Part shown: piece after piece, positions 8,774-17,842 of the stretch
Position numbering within the stretch: the stretch's first letter is position 1
Layout of the letters: each line of letters opens with the position of its first letter
Source: CBDHFQ01 sp965262565
GTDB taxonomy: Bacteria; Bacteroidota; Bacteroidia; J057
Length of the DNA stretch: 64,000 nt
Reading direction: 5' to 3'
NCBI GenBank assembly: GCA_965262565.1
Contig: CBDHFQ010000020.1
Location: 1-64,000 of the forward strand
The notes under the pieces: model-generated
What the model saw: only the letters and a program-made list of their open reading frames with translations
Told to the model about the DNA's origin: nothing
The model's database searches: none
Translations under genes and position numbers: made by a program

Positions 8774-9736
8774 ATGGATATGGAAGGAATCGTCATCAAA
8801 CGACACTTGCTTCGCTTTAAGTTACTCATTGGGTTAATTATAGGTTTGTCTCTCCTGATCCCAGGCATCATGGTTTCTATGTTCATGTTTACCCCCCTTC
8901 CATGGGATTGTCCCTGGATGAATGCTACAGCTCTGGCACTAATGAGTATTCCTCCTCTACTTGGATTAGCATTGGCAACATACTTTTTTCACTTAGCTCC
9001 GGTCATAAGAATAAAAGATGGGCATATTTATTTTAATCAAAAAGATGTCTACAATTTGGATGACATTATAGGCGGAAATATAGCGGGAAAAGGAAGATCA
9101 TATATTTGGAAGAGAAATGGGTTGGAAGGAACATTGATCAGCTTTAAGGAAGGAAAAGACAAATGCCTATATGATTTTTTTTATGACAATAGCTGGGAAC
9201 TGAAATTATTTCTTCACCAACGATTTATAGGTGAAGTGGAGGAGGCAGATATGTTGCCGGAAGATACTCATGAATGGAACAAGAATAGAGAACCCTTAGA
9301 AACATTCAAGGGATATTTACTGACATCCAGTGATATGTGGTATCATTGGGTTGTGACTTTCCTATTATTTGTCATTGGATTGATCCTATGCTTAAACCAT
9401 AATATATTGATGGGAGTGGGGGTATTTCTGTTAAGTGCGGGTTGGGTCATTTTTTATGCCAATATGTTTCATTATGTGGAAGTAGGAGAGGAAGTGTTGA
9501 TCATTAAGCATCATTATGTATGGGGGAATCAGGGAATTTACTCATTGGCACAGATCAGAGAAATAGTATTTGAGCATCGATATGTGAATAGAAATACACC
9601 AAATACCATCAGGTTGATACTTCAAAATTACCAGAGCAGATCTTTTATTGCTGCTACCTTAAAGAAGCAAAACTGGGAAGAGTTGAAGGGGATATTGGAA
9701 GAAAAAAGTGTGGCAGTGAGAAAGTATAGAAAATAA
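8774..9736 (+). CDS. Membrane protein with two TM hairpins and PH-like domains
   Basis: The 320 residues form a tandem arrangement: TM pair (about 13-38, 48-72), soluble strand-rich domain, second TM pair (about 195-212, 215-232), second strand-rich domain ending 'LKGILEEKSVAVRKYRK'. The soluble parts resemble bacterial PH-like domains, so this may be a duplicated version of the type of protein encoded at 2.65 kb. No catalytic motif is visible and the function is unknown. It is probably an inner-membrane protein. Confidence 0.6.
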   Translation: MDMEGIVIKRHLLRFKLLIGLIIGLSLLIPGIMVSMFMFTPLPWDCPWMNATALALMSIPPLLGLALATYFFHLAPVIRIKDGHIYFNQKDVYNLDDIIGGNIAGKGRSYIWKRNGLEGTLISFKEGKDKCLYDFFYDNSWELKLFLHQRFIGEVEEADMLPEDTHEWNKNREPLETFKGYLLTSSDMWYHWVVTFLLFVIGLILCLNHNILMGVGVFLLSAGWVIFYANMFHYVEVGEEVLIIKHHYVWGNQGIYSLAQIREIVFEHRYVNRNTPNTIRLILQNYQSRSFIAATLKKQNWEELKGILEEKSVAVRKYRK

Positions 9737-10001
9737 ATGTGCAAATTGGATCATTCAAGGATGCATTCATTAGCATCAAGTACTGTATATCTGTCATGCT
9801 CCGAAGATATAACTACAGAACCATCCCAGGAGGTTCAAGGATATCATTTTGCGCTAACAGGAAAGAAAAAATTAATGGTGTTCAATTTAGATAAATACAA
9901 AGAGCCTATTTGGTGCTCTATCAGACTGGTAAGAGCTGAATTGAGAACTTAGGCCCATATATTTTCACGTCCAGGCTCATTCGGTTAACAGAAGAAAGCG
10001 C

Positions 10002-11378
10002 TTATTTTACTTTTAATCCTTCTCCAGCTTTTCCCAAATGAGGTCTTGGTCTGGGGATCAGTAAGAGTTCCGTCTGTCTCCCATCAATATAACGCACGCT
10101 CTCTCCATCAAAAAAGGCATCTTCCTCCATCATCATACGAATCTCTTTTCCCCATTCCTCTATATAAACCCCTGTATTCAGTTCAATAGAATAGGCTGTA
10201 TGTGGAAATAAAGGATAATCGCCTTTTTGAGGAACTCCTTCCTGCTGATCCCAAAGGCCGATCGTAGGACCCGCTCCATGACCATGATATCCAATAGGGT
10301 GGGTATAGATGACTGGTTTTAATCCTTCATTTTTTCCTTGTTCCAATGATGCAAGCAATAATTCATTTCCGGAGATCCCCGTTTGATAGTTGTTGGTTAA
10401 AATATCCATCACTCTCAACCCCTTTTCAAAAGCATTCTGCAAGTAGAGAGGTGCTGCGGTTTCTCCTGCTTTAAGCACATAGGCGTTTTGTTGTGTATCT
10501 GTATTTAGCCCGAGGTACGTAATACCGAAATCTACATGAAGTAAATCACCAGGCATAATAATCTGTTTATCAGGCCTTTTAGAAAAAGAACGAAGATGAT
10601 CAAAACTCTCAGGATCTGCGCGTTGAATATCTACCGTAGGATGAAACCAGGTTACAAGTCCCAATTCCTGAATGCGCTGCCTGTACCACCAAACCACTTC
10701 TTCCGTTGAGGTAACTCCTGGCTGAATCACCTTTTCGGAAAAACCTTCAGCAATTATTTCATGTGCAATTCGGCAAATTTGTTGGTAAACTACCATTTCA
10801 TTCTCAGTTCTGGATTCTAACCATCCGATCGCTAGTTCTTCAGCAGAAACTAATTTAGCAGTGTAGGAATCAGGTAAACTTTCCTTCAATTTCTCGTAAT
10901 GATAAGCACTCAGTCCATCAGCTAAGCCGAAGTGTTCCGATCTGTTAATACCTATCTGTTTGGGATCTCTCTCTTCTATAATTTCTCTGAGCCGAGCCCA
11001 TTGGTCAGGTTGAGTTTCCTTATCCCAGGCTTTTTTAAATGTTTCTCCCACCTGATATCTGGCACATGCCAAAGTTTCTATGCTATCTCCTGTATGATAA
11101 ATAATCAAAATAGTGGTTCTTCGCGCATTCAACCAATTGGAAGGCAGCATGGTTTTTAAGACAGGATCTTCATTATATTCTCTGGAAATCAACAACCACA
11201 TATCTATTCCCGTACGCTCCATCAGCGTTGGCATCACTGTATTCATACGTTCTACTAACCATGCATCTCTTACTTCCCCTTGTTGTTTTAAGGAAAGAAT
11301 TTGGGGCATCTGGCCAAAAAATAGGGCTGGAAAAGATATGATTCCGACAAATATCAGGGCTTTGAGAAATGATTTCAT
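10002..11378 (-). CDS. Secreted M24-family metallopeptidase (Xaa-Pro aminopeptidase-like)
   Basis: A signal peptide ends at about residue 23 (PALFFGQ), so the enzyme is exported. The N-terminal half (about 30-190) fits a creatinase-type domain. The C-terminal pita-bread fold carries the dinuclear metal ligands in order: Asp in HVDFG, Asp in LNTDTQQ, His in HPIGYHGHGAG, Glu in YSIELNTG and Glu in MMMEEDAFF. It should trim peptides with proline at position two in the periplasm. The 458 residues suit this group. All ligands are present, so it is probably active. Confidence 0.9.
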   Translation of the reverse strand: MKSFLKALIFVGIISFPALFFGQMPQILSLKQQGEVRDAWLVERMNTVMPTLMERTGIDMWLLISREYNEDPVLKTMLPSNWLNARRTTILIIYHTGDSIETLACARYQVGETFKKAWDKETQPDQWARLREIIEERDPKQIGINRSEHFGLADGLSAYHYEKLKESLPDSYTAKLVSAEELAIGWLESRTENEMVVYQQICRIAHEIIAEGFSEKVIQPGVTSTEEVVWWYRQRIQELGLVTWFHPTVDIQRADPESFDHLRSFSKRPDKQIIMPGDLLHVDFGITYLGLNTDTQQNAYVLKAGETAAPLYLQNAFEKGLRVMDILTNNYQTGISGNELLLASLEQGKNEGLKPVIYTHPIGYHGHGAGPTIGLWDQQEGVPQKGDYPLFPHTAYSIELNTGVYIEEWGKEIRMMMEEDAFFDGESVRYIDGRQTELLLIPRPRPHLGKAGEGLKVK

Positions 11379-11708
11379 GGATTAAAAGTTAGGAAGTTGA
11401 TTTCAAGATACAAATATTATATAATTTTGGAACAAATCACTCCTTCCTATGGAGATGATATAAGCCTTATATTAGCTACCAGGCAAGCAAAAATGAATTA
11501 AGAATCATTATGGGCCCAATCTGATTTTTTATTAAAAGTATGGCCTCATGTCTTTTAACATTAGGGTGAGAGTTAAATGTATTATACATTCCCATGGTTG
11601 ATTGTTCAGCGAGTAAATAGCATATTGTATCTTTCTTGTGAAAATGGAGGCTAATTACCTCAATGGTATAATACGCAATAAGGTCACTGTCACGGACCAG
11701 CATATATA
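11379..11708. other. Intergenic region with a doubtful small ORF
   Basis: 330 bases between divergently transcribed genes. A minus-strand frame, 11476-11727 from a GTG or from the ATG at 11703, encodes up to 83 residues with no recognisable motif, and it overlaps the nudC start. I treat it as unproven. Both flanking promoters must lie here, but no convincing -33/-7 pair was found. Confidence 0.3.
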
Positions 11709-12675
11709 ATGGATCAATTGCTTTCACATTTTTTTACCGCTCCTTTCCTGGATCGGAAAAGTCTGTTTCGTGGAGATGAACAATGGTTAATAGAATTAAG
11801 AAGAGATGAAAACACCAGGGTTGTTCCTGTATGGCGCGATCTGAATTTAATCCAAAAGGAGCCTGAAGTATCAGGGTGTTTTCCTTCAACCATCTCAAAT
11901 CTAATTGACATAGAAGAAGCGGTAGAATGTTGGGTATTATTAGGGAGAGGCTCAAGGAACCTTGTACAAGGCAGCTATTCTCAAGCCGGAAGTAGAAGAG
12001 ATGGCTGAAAAGTTTAATGAATGGGGAAAATTTAGGCCATTACTAAGATATGGAGCTAAACTTCCTTATCATCATACCGGACTGCTTGCCTTCGCTAAAG
12101 CTATGGCCCATTGGCACCTTAATCATTTATGCTGTTCAAAATGCGGCCGACCAACGGTGAATCATAAAGGTGGCTTCTCCAGAAAATGTGTCAATGAGTC
12201 CTGCGGTAAATCTCATTTTCCACGTACTGATCCTGCAATGATTGTCTCTGTTTTTCATAAGGACCGCATTCTCTTGGCTAGAAAATCAGAATGGCCCGAA
12301 TTGCGATTTTCTATCCTTGCCGGCTTTGTAGAGCCTTCGGAAACCCTGGAGGAAACAGTAGTGAGAGAAGTATGGGAAGAAACAGCAATTGAAGTAGAAA
12401 AGGTACAATATATCACCTCTCAACCCTGGCCATTTCCTTCATCTTTAATGCTGGGATTTACAGCCTATGCTAAAAATGAAGATATTGCTTTACAGGATGG
12501 AGAATTGGAGCAGGCACTTTGGTTGTCGAGAGAAGAACTCGCTAGCCATTTAGCCTCGGGAAAATTGTTACTCCCCATGACTACTTCTGTCTCTTATTAT
12601 TTGATCGAGCGCTGGTTTAATGCGGGCACTATGGGTACCCTAAAGGATTTCCTATTTCGAACATTTTCCAACTAA
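11709..12675 (+). pseudogene. nudC: NADH pyrophosphatase NudC, disrupted by a +1 frameshift
   Basis: Two overlapping frames together encode one NudC. The first (11709 onward) gives the N-terminal domain up to 'CWVLLG'. The second continues 'GEAQGTLYKAAILKPEVEEM' and carries the zinc ribbon (CSKCGRPT ... CVNESCGKSHFPR) and the Nudix box (GFVEPSETLEETVVREVWEET). The frames join perfectly if one G is removed from the GGG at 11943-11945, giving a 321-residue protein of normal architecture. The intact enzyme hydrolyses NADH to NMNH and AMP and can remove NAD caps from RNA. Because everything else is well preserved, this is either a very recent mutation or a sequencing error. Confidence 0.9.
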
Positions 12676-12774
12676 TGGCTTTTCACGTTTGGTTTCATTC
12701 AATTATTGCCTTATTTTGTTAGAGAAGATAGGTGAAAAACGACCTATTAAAAGACGTTGCTTTTGTAATTCGAT

Positions 12775-13671
12775 ATGAAAGGAAACTTACTACGGTATAT
12801 TGGCAACTTATTGCGCCTATCTGCCTTTTTGGTATTAATGGGAAGAGCCTACCAGCACTTTTTCTTCTCTCTACCGTATGAGACCTTTTTTATCTCTAAA
12901 GCGCCATCTCCCTGGAACTTTTTTTTCTACCGTCTTTTTAATTCCACACAAACTCCTGCTTTTATTAATCCCGACATTTTTCTTCCCATTTTCAGCTATT
13001 TTGTAGGTGCGCTATTCTTTTTTACTGCTATTTGGTTGTATTGGCCAATTTTTAACGACTTTATTACCCATTTTTTCCTCATACTATCAGCATGTTTCTT
13101 ATTCTTTTTGTCATTCTGTTACTACATCGATAAAGGTTTTTTTATAGGCCAATGGGTAGAATATACAAGCCAAACACTAGCGCCAATATTGCTGGTTGTT
13201 TTTCGCCGATCAATTTCCCTGGATAAGCTCCTTTTACTCCTCAAGTGTTCCATTGCCTGTACGTTTATAGGTCATGGGTTATTTGCTATTGGATTGCATC
13301 CTGTCCCCGATCATTACCTTTACATGGTTAGCATGAATTTGGGAGTGAATAGCGAACAGGCTATAGATCTGTTATTTATCGCTGGAGTAATGGATATGGT
13401 GACTGCCGTAGCCATTTTCCTCCCTCGACTATCTAGCTGGTTTTTACCTTATGCGCTATGGTGGGGGTTACTGACTTCTCTGGCAAGATTAACTACTGCT
13501 TTCTGGGAACACGGCGTTAGCTTGCTGCCTTTTCACGAAGCACTGTATCAGTTTCTTTTCAGGGCCCCTCATTTTTTGTTTCCCCTTATCGCGATATTAC
13601 TTATTCAATACCTTAGCCAGGATAAACATGCACAAGCTGTAGAAATAGACCAAATCATTCATTCAGATTGA
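12775..13671 (+). CDS. Polytopic membrane protein of unknown function
   Basis: 298 residues with about seven hydrophobic helices rich in Phe, Trp and Tyr, a short charged C-terminal tail and no signal peptide. A 'FIGHGLFAIGLHP' helix with a conserved-looking His-Gly faintly recalls DoxX-like membrane proteins, but I would not assign the family. It starts 99 bp after nudC and may be co-transcribed with it. Confidence 0.65.
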   Translation: MKGNLLRYIGNLLRLSAFLVLMGRAYQHFFFSLPYETFFISKAPSPWNFFFYRLFNSTQTPAFINPDIFLPIFSYFVGALFFFTAIWLYWPIFNDFITHFFLILSACFLFFLSFCYYIDKGFFIGQWVEYTSQTLAPILLVVFRRSISLDKLLLLLKCSIACTFIGHGLFAIGLHPVPDHYLYMVSMNLGVNSEQAIDLLFIAGVMDMVTAVAIFLPRLSSWFLPYALWWGLLTSLARLTTAFWEHGVSLLPFHEALYQFLFRAPHFLFPLIAILLIQYLSQDKHAQAVEIDQIIHSD

Positions 13672-13677
13672 TATAGG

Positions 13678-14427
13678 TTACTTTTGAGCAATTACCACAA
13701 AATCTCTGCTTTCATTGGTCAATGGTTCGTATTTATATCCTCCATATATCTTAAAGGTGGTGAACGGAGATATTTGTAGTAGATGCGCTAATTCATATAG
13801 ATAAAAATACCTCATATTAAAGGTCCACCTTTCGTCCTTCCATTCGCCTTTTTGTTCTTCCCACAAGTATTGCATCTCTACTTTATTTATTTGATGAATA
13901 TAGTCTGGATATACACTCACCTTGCGGATAAGTCTTTTTCCTTCTTCATAATATCCATCAAAATCTACGTGATCTTTTAGAGGGTTAGCTAGCATGTGTA
14001 TATTGGGAATAAACGCATCGAAGATAAAATATCCTCCTTGTTCGAGATGATGATGTACATTTGACAATAAGGCCAATTGATATTCCACTGTTTCCATATG
14101 CTGAATCACGCGAAAAGGAGCCAGGATAAGTTGGAAGGATAGCTCTGATTTGAAAGTTCTTCCGTCCTCGAGTTTGATTCTATCTCTTTCTTCTTCCCCA
14201 ATCTTTTCGAGCAATACATCTAACATTCTGGGACTAACATCTATACCATATATGTCTGCACCTGCTTTCAATGCATCCACGAAAAATCGGCCTGTTCCTG
14301 TCCCTATTTCCAGAATTTTGCCTTCGGTTTGAGTGATCCGGGACATGAAGAAAGCATGATCTTTACCGGAACGCTTGGATTGATAGATGATGTCGTAAAA
14401 ACGGGCAGCGGATGTAGAATATTCCAT
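13678..14427 (-). CDS. Class I SAM-dependent methyltransferase
   Basis: Rossmann-type methyltransferase. Motif I is 'ILEIGTGTGRFFVDALKAG', followed by 'IYGIDVSPRML' (acidic ribose-binding end of strand 2) and an 'LAPFRVIQHM' motif IV region. The C-terminal beta sheet is complete to 'ESRDFVVIAQK'. The substrate cannot be predicted. I start at the second ATG because AGGA lies ten bases before it; the ATG nine bases upstream sits too close to that site. It ends 7 bp from the convergent membrane-protein gene. Confidence 0.88.
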   Translation of the reverse strand: MEYSTSAARFYDIIYQSKRSGKDHAFFMSRITQTEGKILEIGTGTGRFFVDALKAGADIYGIDVSPRMLDVLLEKIGEEERDRIKLEDGRTFKSELSFQLILAPFRVIQHMETVEYQLALLSNVHHHLEQGGYFIFDAFIPNIHMLANPLKDHVDFDGYYEEGKRLIRKVSVYPDYIHQINKVEMQYLWEEQKGEWKDERWTFNMRYFYLYELAHLLQISPFTTFKIYGGYKYEPLTNESRDFVVIAQK

Positions 14428-14543
14428 AAAATTCATTCCTATATGTTAATAAGAGGTATCCCAACATAAATATATGTTGGAACAGAGATAATTTCTAAGG
14501 TTAAATTGCCTCTAAGTGTGAAAAGTTGAAGGAGAATAATCAG

Positions 14544-15098
14544 TTACTTACTAATGGGTACTTTTACCCTTACCTGATCCCACTCTATCACTAATCCCTG
14601 GCTTGGACTTTGATCAAAAGAAATAGTAAATAATTCGACAGGATTTGTTAGTGATTCTACAGGTGCTTCTACCTGCAAGACATCAGCTTCGGGATCTCTG
14701 GCGGCTTTCCCGTCGGAAAATTTTACGCCCCATCCATATTGTTTGTCATTGAGAATTACCTGCCATGAATCTGTCCCGGGAATGGTCCAAAGAGTATATT
14801 TTCCGGCAGCCAAAGGTTTTCCTCCGAAGGTAATTGCTTGATTTGTTTCAAAAGTAGTAGCTTCATTCGCCCCGGTTCTCCATACTTCGTTATAAGGCAC
14901 TAATTCTCCAAATATTGCCCTTCCCTTTTTTGACGGGCGATTGTAATATACTTCTATTTGAAGATCTCCTTGATCATAAGTGATGGTTTCTTCCGGGCTG
15001 GCCTTTTTAGTTTGGGATTTCATTACATTAAAAGCGATAAATAACAGGACGGCTAAACCAGCAATGATAATTAGCATCCATTTAACTATCTTATTCAT
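14544..15098 (-). CDS. DUF2911 membrane-anchored protein
   Basis: A single N-terminal TM segment (about 7-26) is followed by a DUF2911 domain with its hallmark segments 'YYNRPSKKGRAIFG', 'VPYNEVWRTGANEATTFE', 'AGKYTLWTIPG' and 'WGVKFSDGKAARDPEADV'. DUF2911 proteins are common in Bacteroidota and secreted or membrane-anchored; their function is not established. The domain is full length. Gene direction suggests an independent transcript. Confidence 0.88.
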   Translation of the reverse strand: MNKIVKWMLIIIAGLAVLLFIAFNVMKSQTKKASPEETITYDQGDLQIEVYYNRPSKKGRAIFGELVPYNEVWRTGANEATTFETNQAITFGGKPLAAGKYTLWTIPGTDSWQVILNDKQYGWGVKFSDGKAARDPEADVLQVEAPVESLTNPVELFTISFDQSPSQGLVIEWDQVRVKVPISK

Positions 15099-15282
15099 TT
15101 GGTGATGGTTAAAGTGTAATAATAGACAATATAAGGAATACCTTAGTATTTCTGTTGATTAAATGTTTTACTTGCTAAGTATATTCGGGTGATGAATCAG
15201 TAGAATATTTTATCCTGTTCTTGAATCAGTCGTAGAAAATGTGTTGTATTACTTAACTAACTAACGCTAACTACAAATCTAC

Positions 15283-16059
15283 ATGTCAAATCGAAGAACG
15301 GCTCTCATCACTGGAGGTACTAGTGGCATTGGCCTGGGAATAGCAAGTGCATTTGCTAAGGCAGGCTATAGATTAGTCTTAAACGGATTGGAGAAGAATG
15401 GAAATGAAATTGCAGAAGGAGTAGCAGAGGAATTTGGTACTGAATGTATATTCTCGCCTACTAATTTATTAGATGTTGTAGCGATTCAGGAAATGGTAGC
15501 TAACGCTACGGAACACTTTGGAAGCATAGAGGTCCTGGTCAATAATGCAGGAGTTCAGTATGTATCGCCTATTGAAGATTTTCCAGCAGCAAAGTGGGAT
15601 CTCATCATTGGGGTTAATTTGAGTGCAGCTTTTCACGTATCAAAAGCCGTATGGCCTGAAATGAAAAAGCAATCATTTGGTCGGATCATTAATATTGCTT
15701 CTGCCCATGGATTAAGGGCTTCTGAGTTTAAAGCAGCCTATGTCGCTTCAAAGCATGGGATTTTAGGCCTTACCAAAGTACTGGCGCTGGAGGGTGCGCC
15801 ACATAATATAACATGTAATGCTATCTGTCCTGGATACGTAAAAACTCCTTTAGTGGAAAATCAGATCAAGGATCAGGCAGAATCACATGGTATTTCAGAG
15901 AAAGAGGTGATCGAGAAAATTTTATTGAAAAAACACGCGGTAAAAGATTTTGTTACAGAAGAGCTCTTAGGTTCTTTCGCTTTATTTTTAGCTTCAGAAC
16001 AGGCTAATACATTAAGCGGAGCAGCACTTCCTATTGACGGAGCATGGACGGCTCAATGA
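15283..16059 (+). CDS. bdhA: 3-hydroxybutyrate dehydrogenase
   Basis: A classical SDR of 258 residues that interconverts D-3-hydroxybutyrate and acetoacetate with NAD. It shows TGGTSGIG at about 10-17, NNAG at about 88-91, the catalytic Ser in 'NIASAHGL', YVASK at about 158-162, and 'NAICPGYVKTPLVENQI', which is characteristic of the bacterial BdhA group. A patatin-like gene begins 21 bp downstream. That pairing is seen in bacteria handling hydroxybutyrate or storage lipid, and suggests turnover of stored ester or polyester. Confidence 0.9.
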   Translation: MSNRRTALITGGTSGIGLGIASAFAKAGYRLVLNGLEKNGNEIAEGVAEEFGTECIFSPTNLLDVVAIQEMVANATEHFGSIEVLVNNAGVQYVSPIEDFPAAKWDLIIGVNLSAAFHVSKAVWPEMKKQSFGRIINIASAHGLRASEFKAAYVASKHGILGLTKVLALEGAPHNITCNAICPGYVKTPLVENQIKDQAESHGISEKEVIEKILLKKHAVKDFVTEELLGSFALFLASEQANTLSGAALPIDGAWTAQ

Positions 16060-16080
16060 TTAACTATCTGGTATATTGAT

Positions 16081-17104
16081 ATGACAAAAAATAGATATGA
16101 AAAGCAATTAGCACTTGCTCTCCAGGGAGGAGGATCTCATGGAGCTATTACTTGGGGCGTATTAGATCGCCTGCTAGAAGATGAACGAATTCACTTATCC
16201 GGCTTTTCGGGAACAAGTGCCGGAGCGATGAATGCCACTGTACTTGCATATGGATTAATGAAGGGGGGAAATGAAAGGGCTAGGGAGTTGTTAAACGATT
16301 TTTGGAAAATGGTGGGTCAGTTAGGTTCTTTTTTCTTTGTACCAACCTTCCTGGTTTGACTTCTGGATGGGAGGAGGGAATTTAGATTACTCCTTGGGAT
16401 ATCTTAGTACAGAGGTGGCAAGTATCTTTGTCTCTCCCTATCAATTTAGCTTGGCTTCCAACCCCTTAGAAGAAATTCTGGATGAATTGGTAGATTTTGA
16501 AGAACTGAAAGAATGTGAGGCTACCAAGTTATTTGTATGTGCCACGAATGTAAGACGCGGTCGAGCAAAGGTATTTTCTTTGGATACCATTTCTAAAGAT
16601 GCTGTATTAGCTTCGGCTTGCCTACCTACCTTATTTAAAGCGGTGACCATAGATGGAGAGGATTACTGGGATGGAGGATTTATGGGAAATCCACCCATTT
16701 TTCCACTGATTGATGCGAAATGTGATAATATTATGATTGTTCAGATCAACCCTATCAATATAGATAAAACTCCCACCACCTCAGCAGAGATTAGAGATAG
16801 GGTGAATGAACTGAGTTTCAATTCATCGCTAATGCTGGAAATGCGAAAAATAGATACGATTGATAGATTGATGAGTAAGGGACTTCATCTGGGGGGAGCT
16901 TATCGAAAAATCTATTTACATGCCATCAATCCTGAAGATGAGGTACAAAATCTGAATGTATCCAGCAAATTTAATACCTCCTGGGGCTTTTTGCAGAAGC
17001 TGTTTGACATAGGATATAGAAAAGCAGATGCATGGTTGAGTGAACACTATGATAAAATAGGGAAGGAGTCTACCGTGAATATCCGGGAAATGTATCTGGA
17101 GTAG
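16081..17104 (+). pseudogene. Patatin-like phospholipase, disrupted by a +1 frameshift
   Basis: The first frame has the oxyanion hole 'LQGGGSHGAITWGVLD' and the nucleophile elbow 'GTSAGAMNA', then runs to a stop at 16357-16359. The second frame resumes 'LYQPSWFDFWMGGGNLDYS', contains the catalytic 'WDGGFMGNPP' Asp motif and ends at 17104. Removing one T from the T6 run at 16329-16334 fuses them into about 340 residues, a normal size for patatin proteins with a C-terminal extension (DUF3734-like). The second frame has no ATG of its own. It would be a serine acyl hydrolase acting with the upstream bdhA. Confidence 0.88.
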
Positions 17105-17113
17105 CCAGTACTA

Positions 17114-17842
17114 CTACTCCTTCAAATTGATCCGTTCCATAAATCGATCTCTATAGCTTCTTCCAATAGGTGCTACCGCGTCATCATACGCTAAAAAAAC
17201 CTGGTTCCCTTCAATCTTCTCTACATAATCAATATTGATTAGATAAGATTTGTGGATACGGCAAAACTTTTGATCCGGCAATAGGTCCACCCAATATTTC
17301 AAGGTGTAGGAAAGAAAATGATTCTTACCAGGGGTGTAAATTCTGGTATAATCTCCATCAGATTTGATATAAACAATAAGCTGAATGTCTAATTTGACGA
17401 TACTTCGATCTGACTTAACAAAGATATAATCGCTATAGGCTGATGGTTGGATAGGTTCTGAAGGCTGAGAGGGAATAGACGTAACATCTACAGGATAGAT
17501 AACTTTAGACACTGCTTTGACAAATCTATCAAGGGAAATGGGCTTTAATAGATAATCTGCTACATCAAACTCATATCCCTCTAAAGCATACTCTGAAAAA
17601 GCAGTAGTGAGAATTACATGGGTTTTATATGGAAGTACTTTTAAAAACTCCATTCCCGACATTTTAGGCAAATGAACATCCAGAAATATAAGGTCTATGT
17701 GTTCATGGCGGAGGAAGGATAAAGCCGTCAATGGATCGGTAAAGGTCCCTTTCAATTGAAGTTCCGCCACATCTTCTACATACCTTATAAGTATACGCTG
17801 GGCCGGAAGCTGGTCTTCAATAATAATGCTACTAAGCGGCAT
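17114..17842 (-). CDS. LytTR-family response regulator
   Basis: A receiver domain (about 1-120) with phospho-acceptor D55 in 'LIFLDVHLPKMSG', Thr in 'VILTTAFSEYALEGYE', and the conserved Lys in 'DYLLKPISL'. A short linker leads to a LytTR DNA-binding domain (about 140-240) with 'FCRIHKSYLINIDYVEKI' and a final 'APIGRSYRDRFMERI'. It overlaps the upstream sensor kinase gene by 11 bp, so the two are one translationally coupled two-component system. Target genes are not evident. Confidence 0.95.
   Translation of the reverse strand: MPLSSIIIEDQLPAQRILIRYVEDVAELQLKGTFTDPLTALSFLRHEHIDLIFLDVHLPKMSGMEFLKVLPYKTHVILTTAFSEYALEGYEFDVADYLLKPISLDRFVKAVSKVIYPVDVTSIPSQPSEPIQPSAYSDYIFVKSDRSIVKLDIQLIVYIKSDGDYTRIYTPGKNHFLSYTLKYWVDLLPDQKFCRIHKSYLINIDYVEKIEGNQVFLAYDDAVAPIGRSYRDRFMERINLKE

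Noticed and set aside
9737..9952. 71-residue plus-strand ORF beginning directly after the TAA of the membrane protein gene
   Set aside because: No domain, no hydrophobic or amphipathic pattern, odd composition and no spacing for a ribosome site; likely chance.
11476..11727. 83-residue minus-strand ORF with GTG start upstream of nudC
   Set aside because: Overlaps the nudC start on the other strand, has no recognisable motif, and fits random open frame length in AT-rich DNA.
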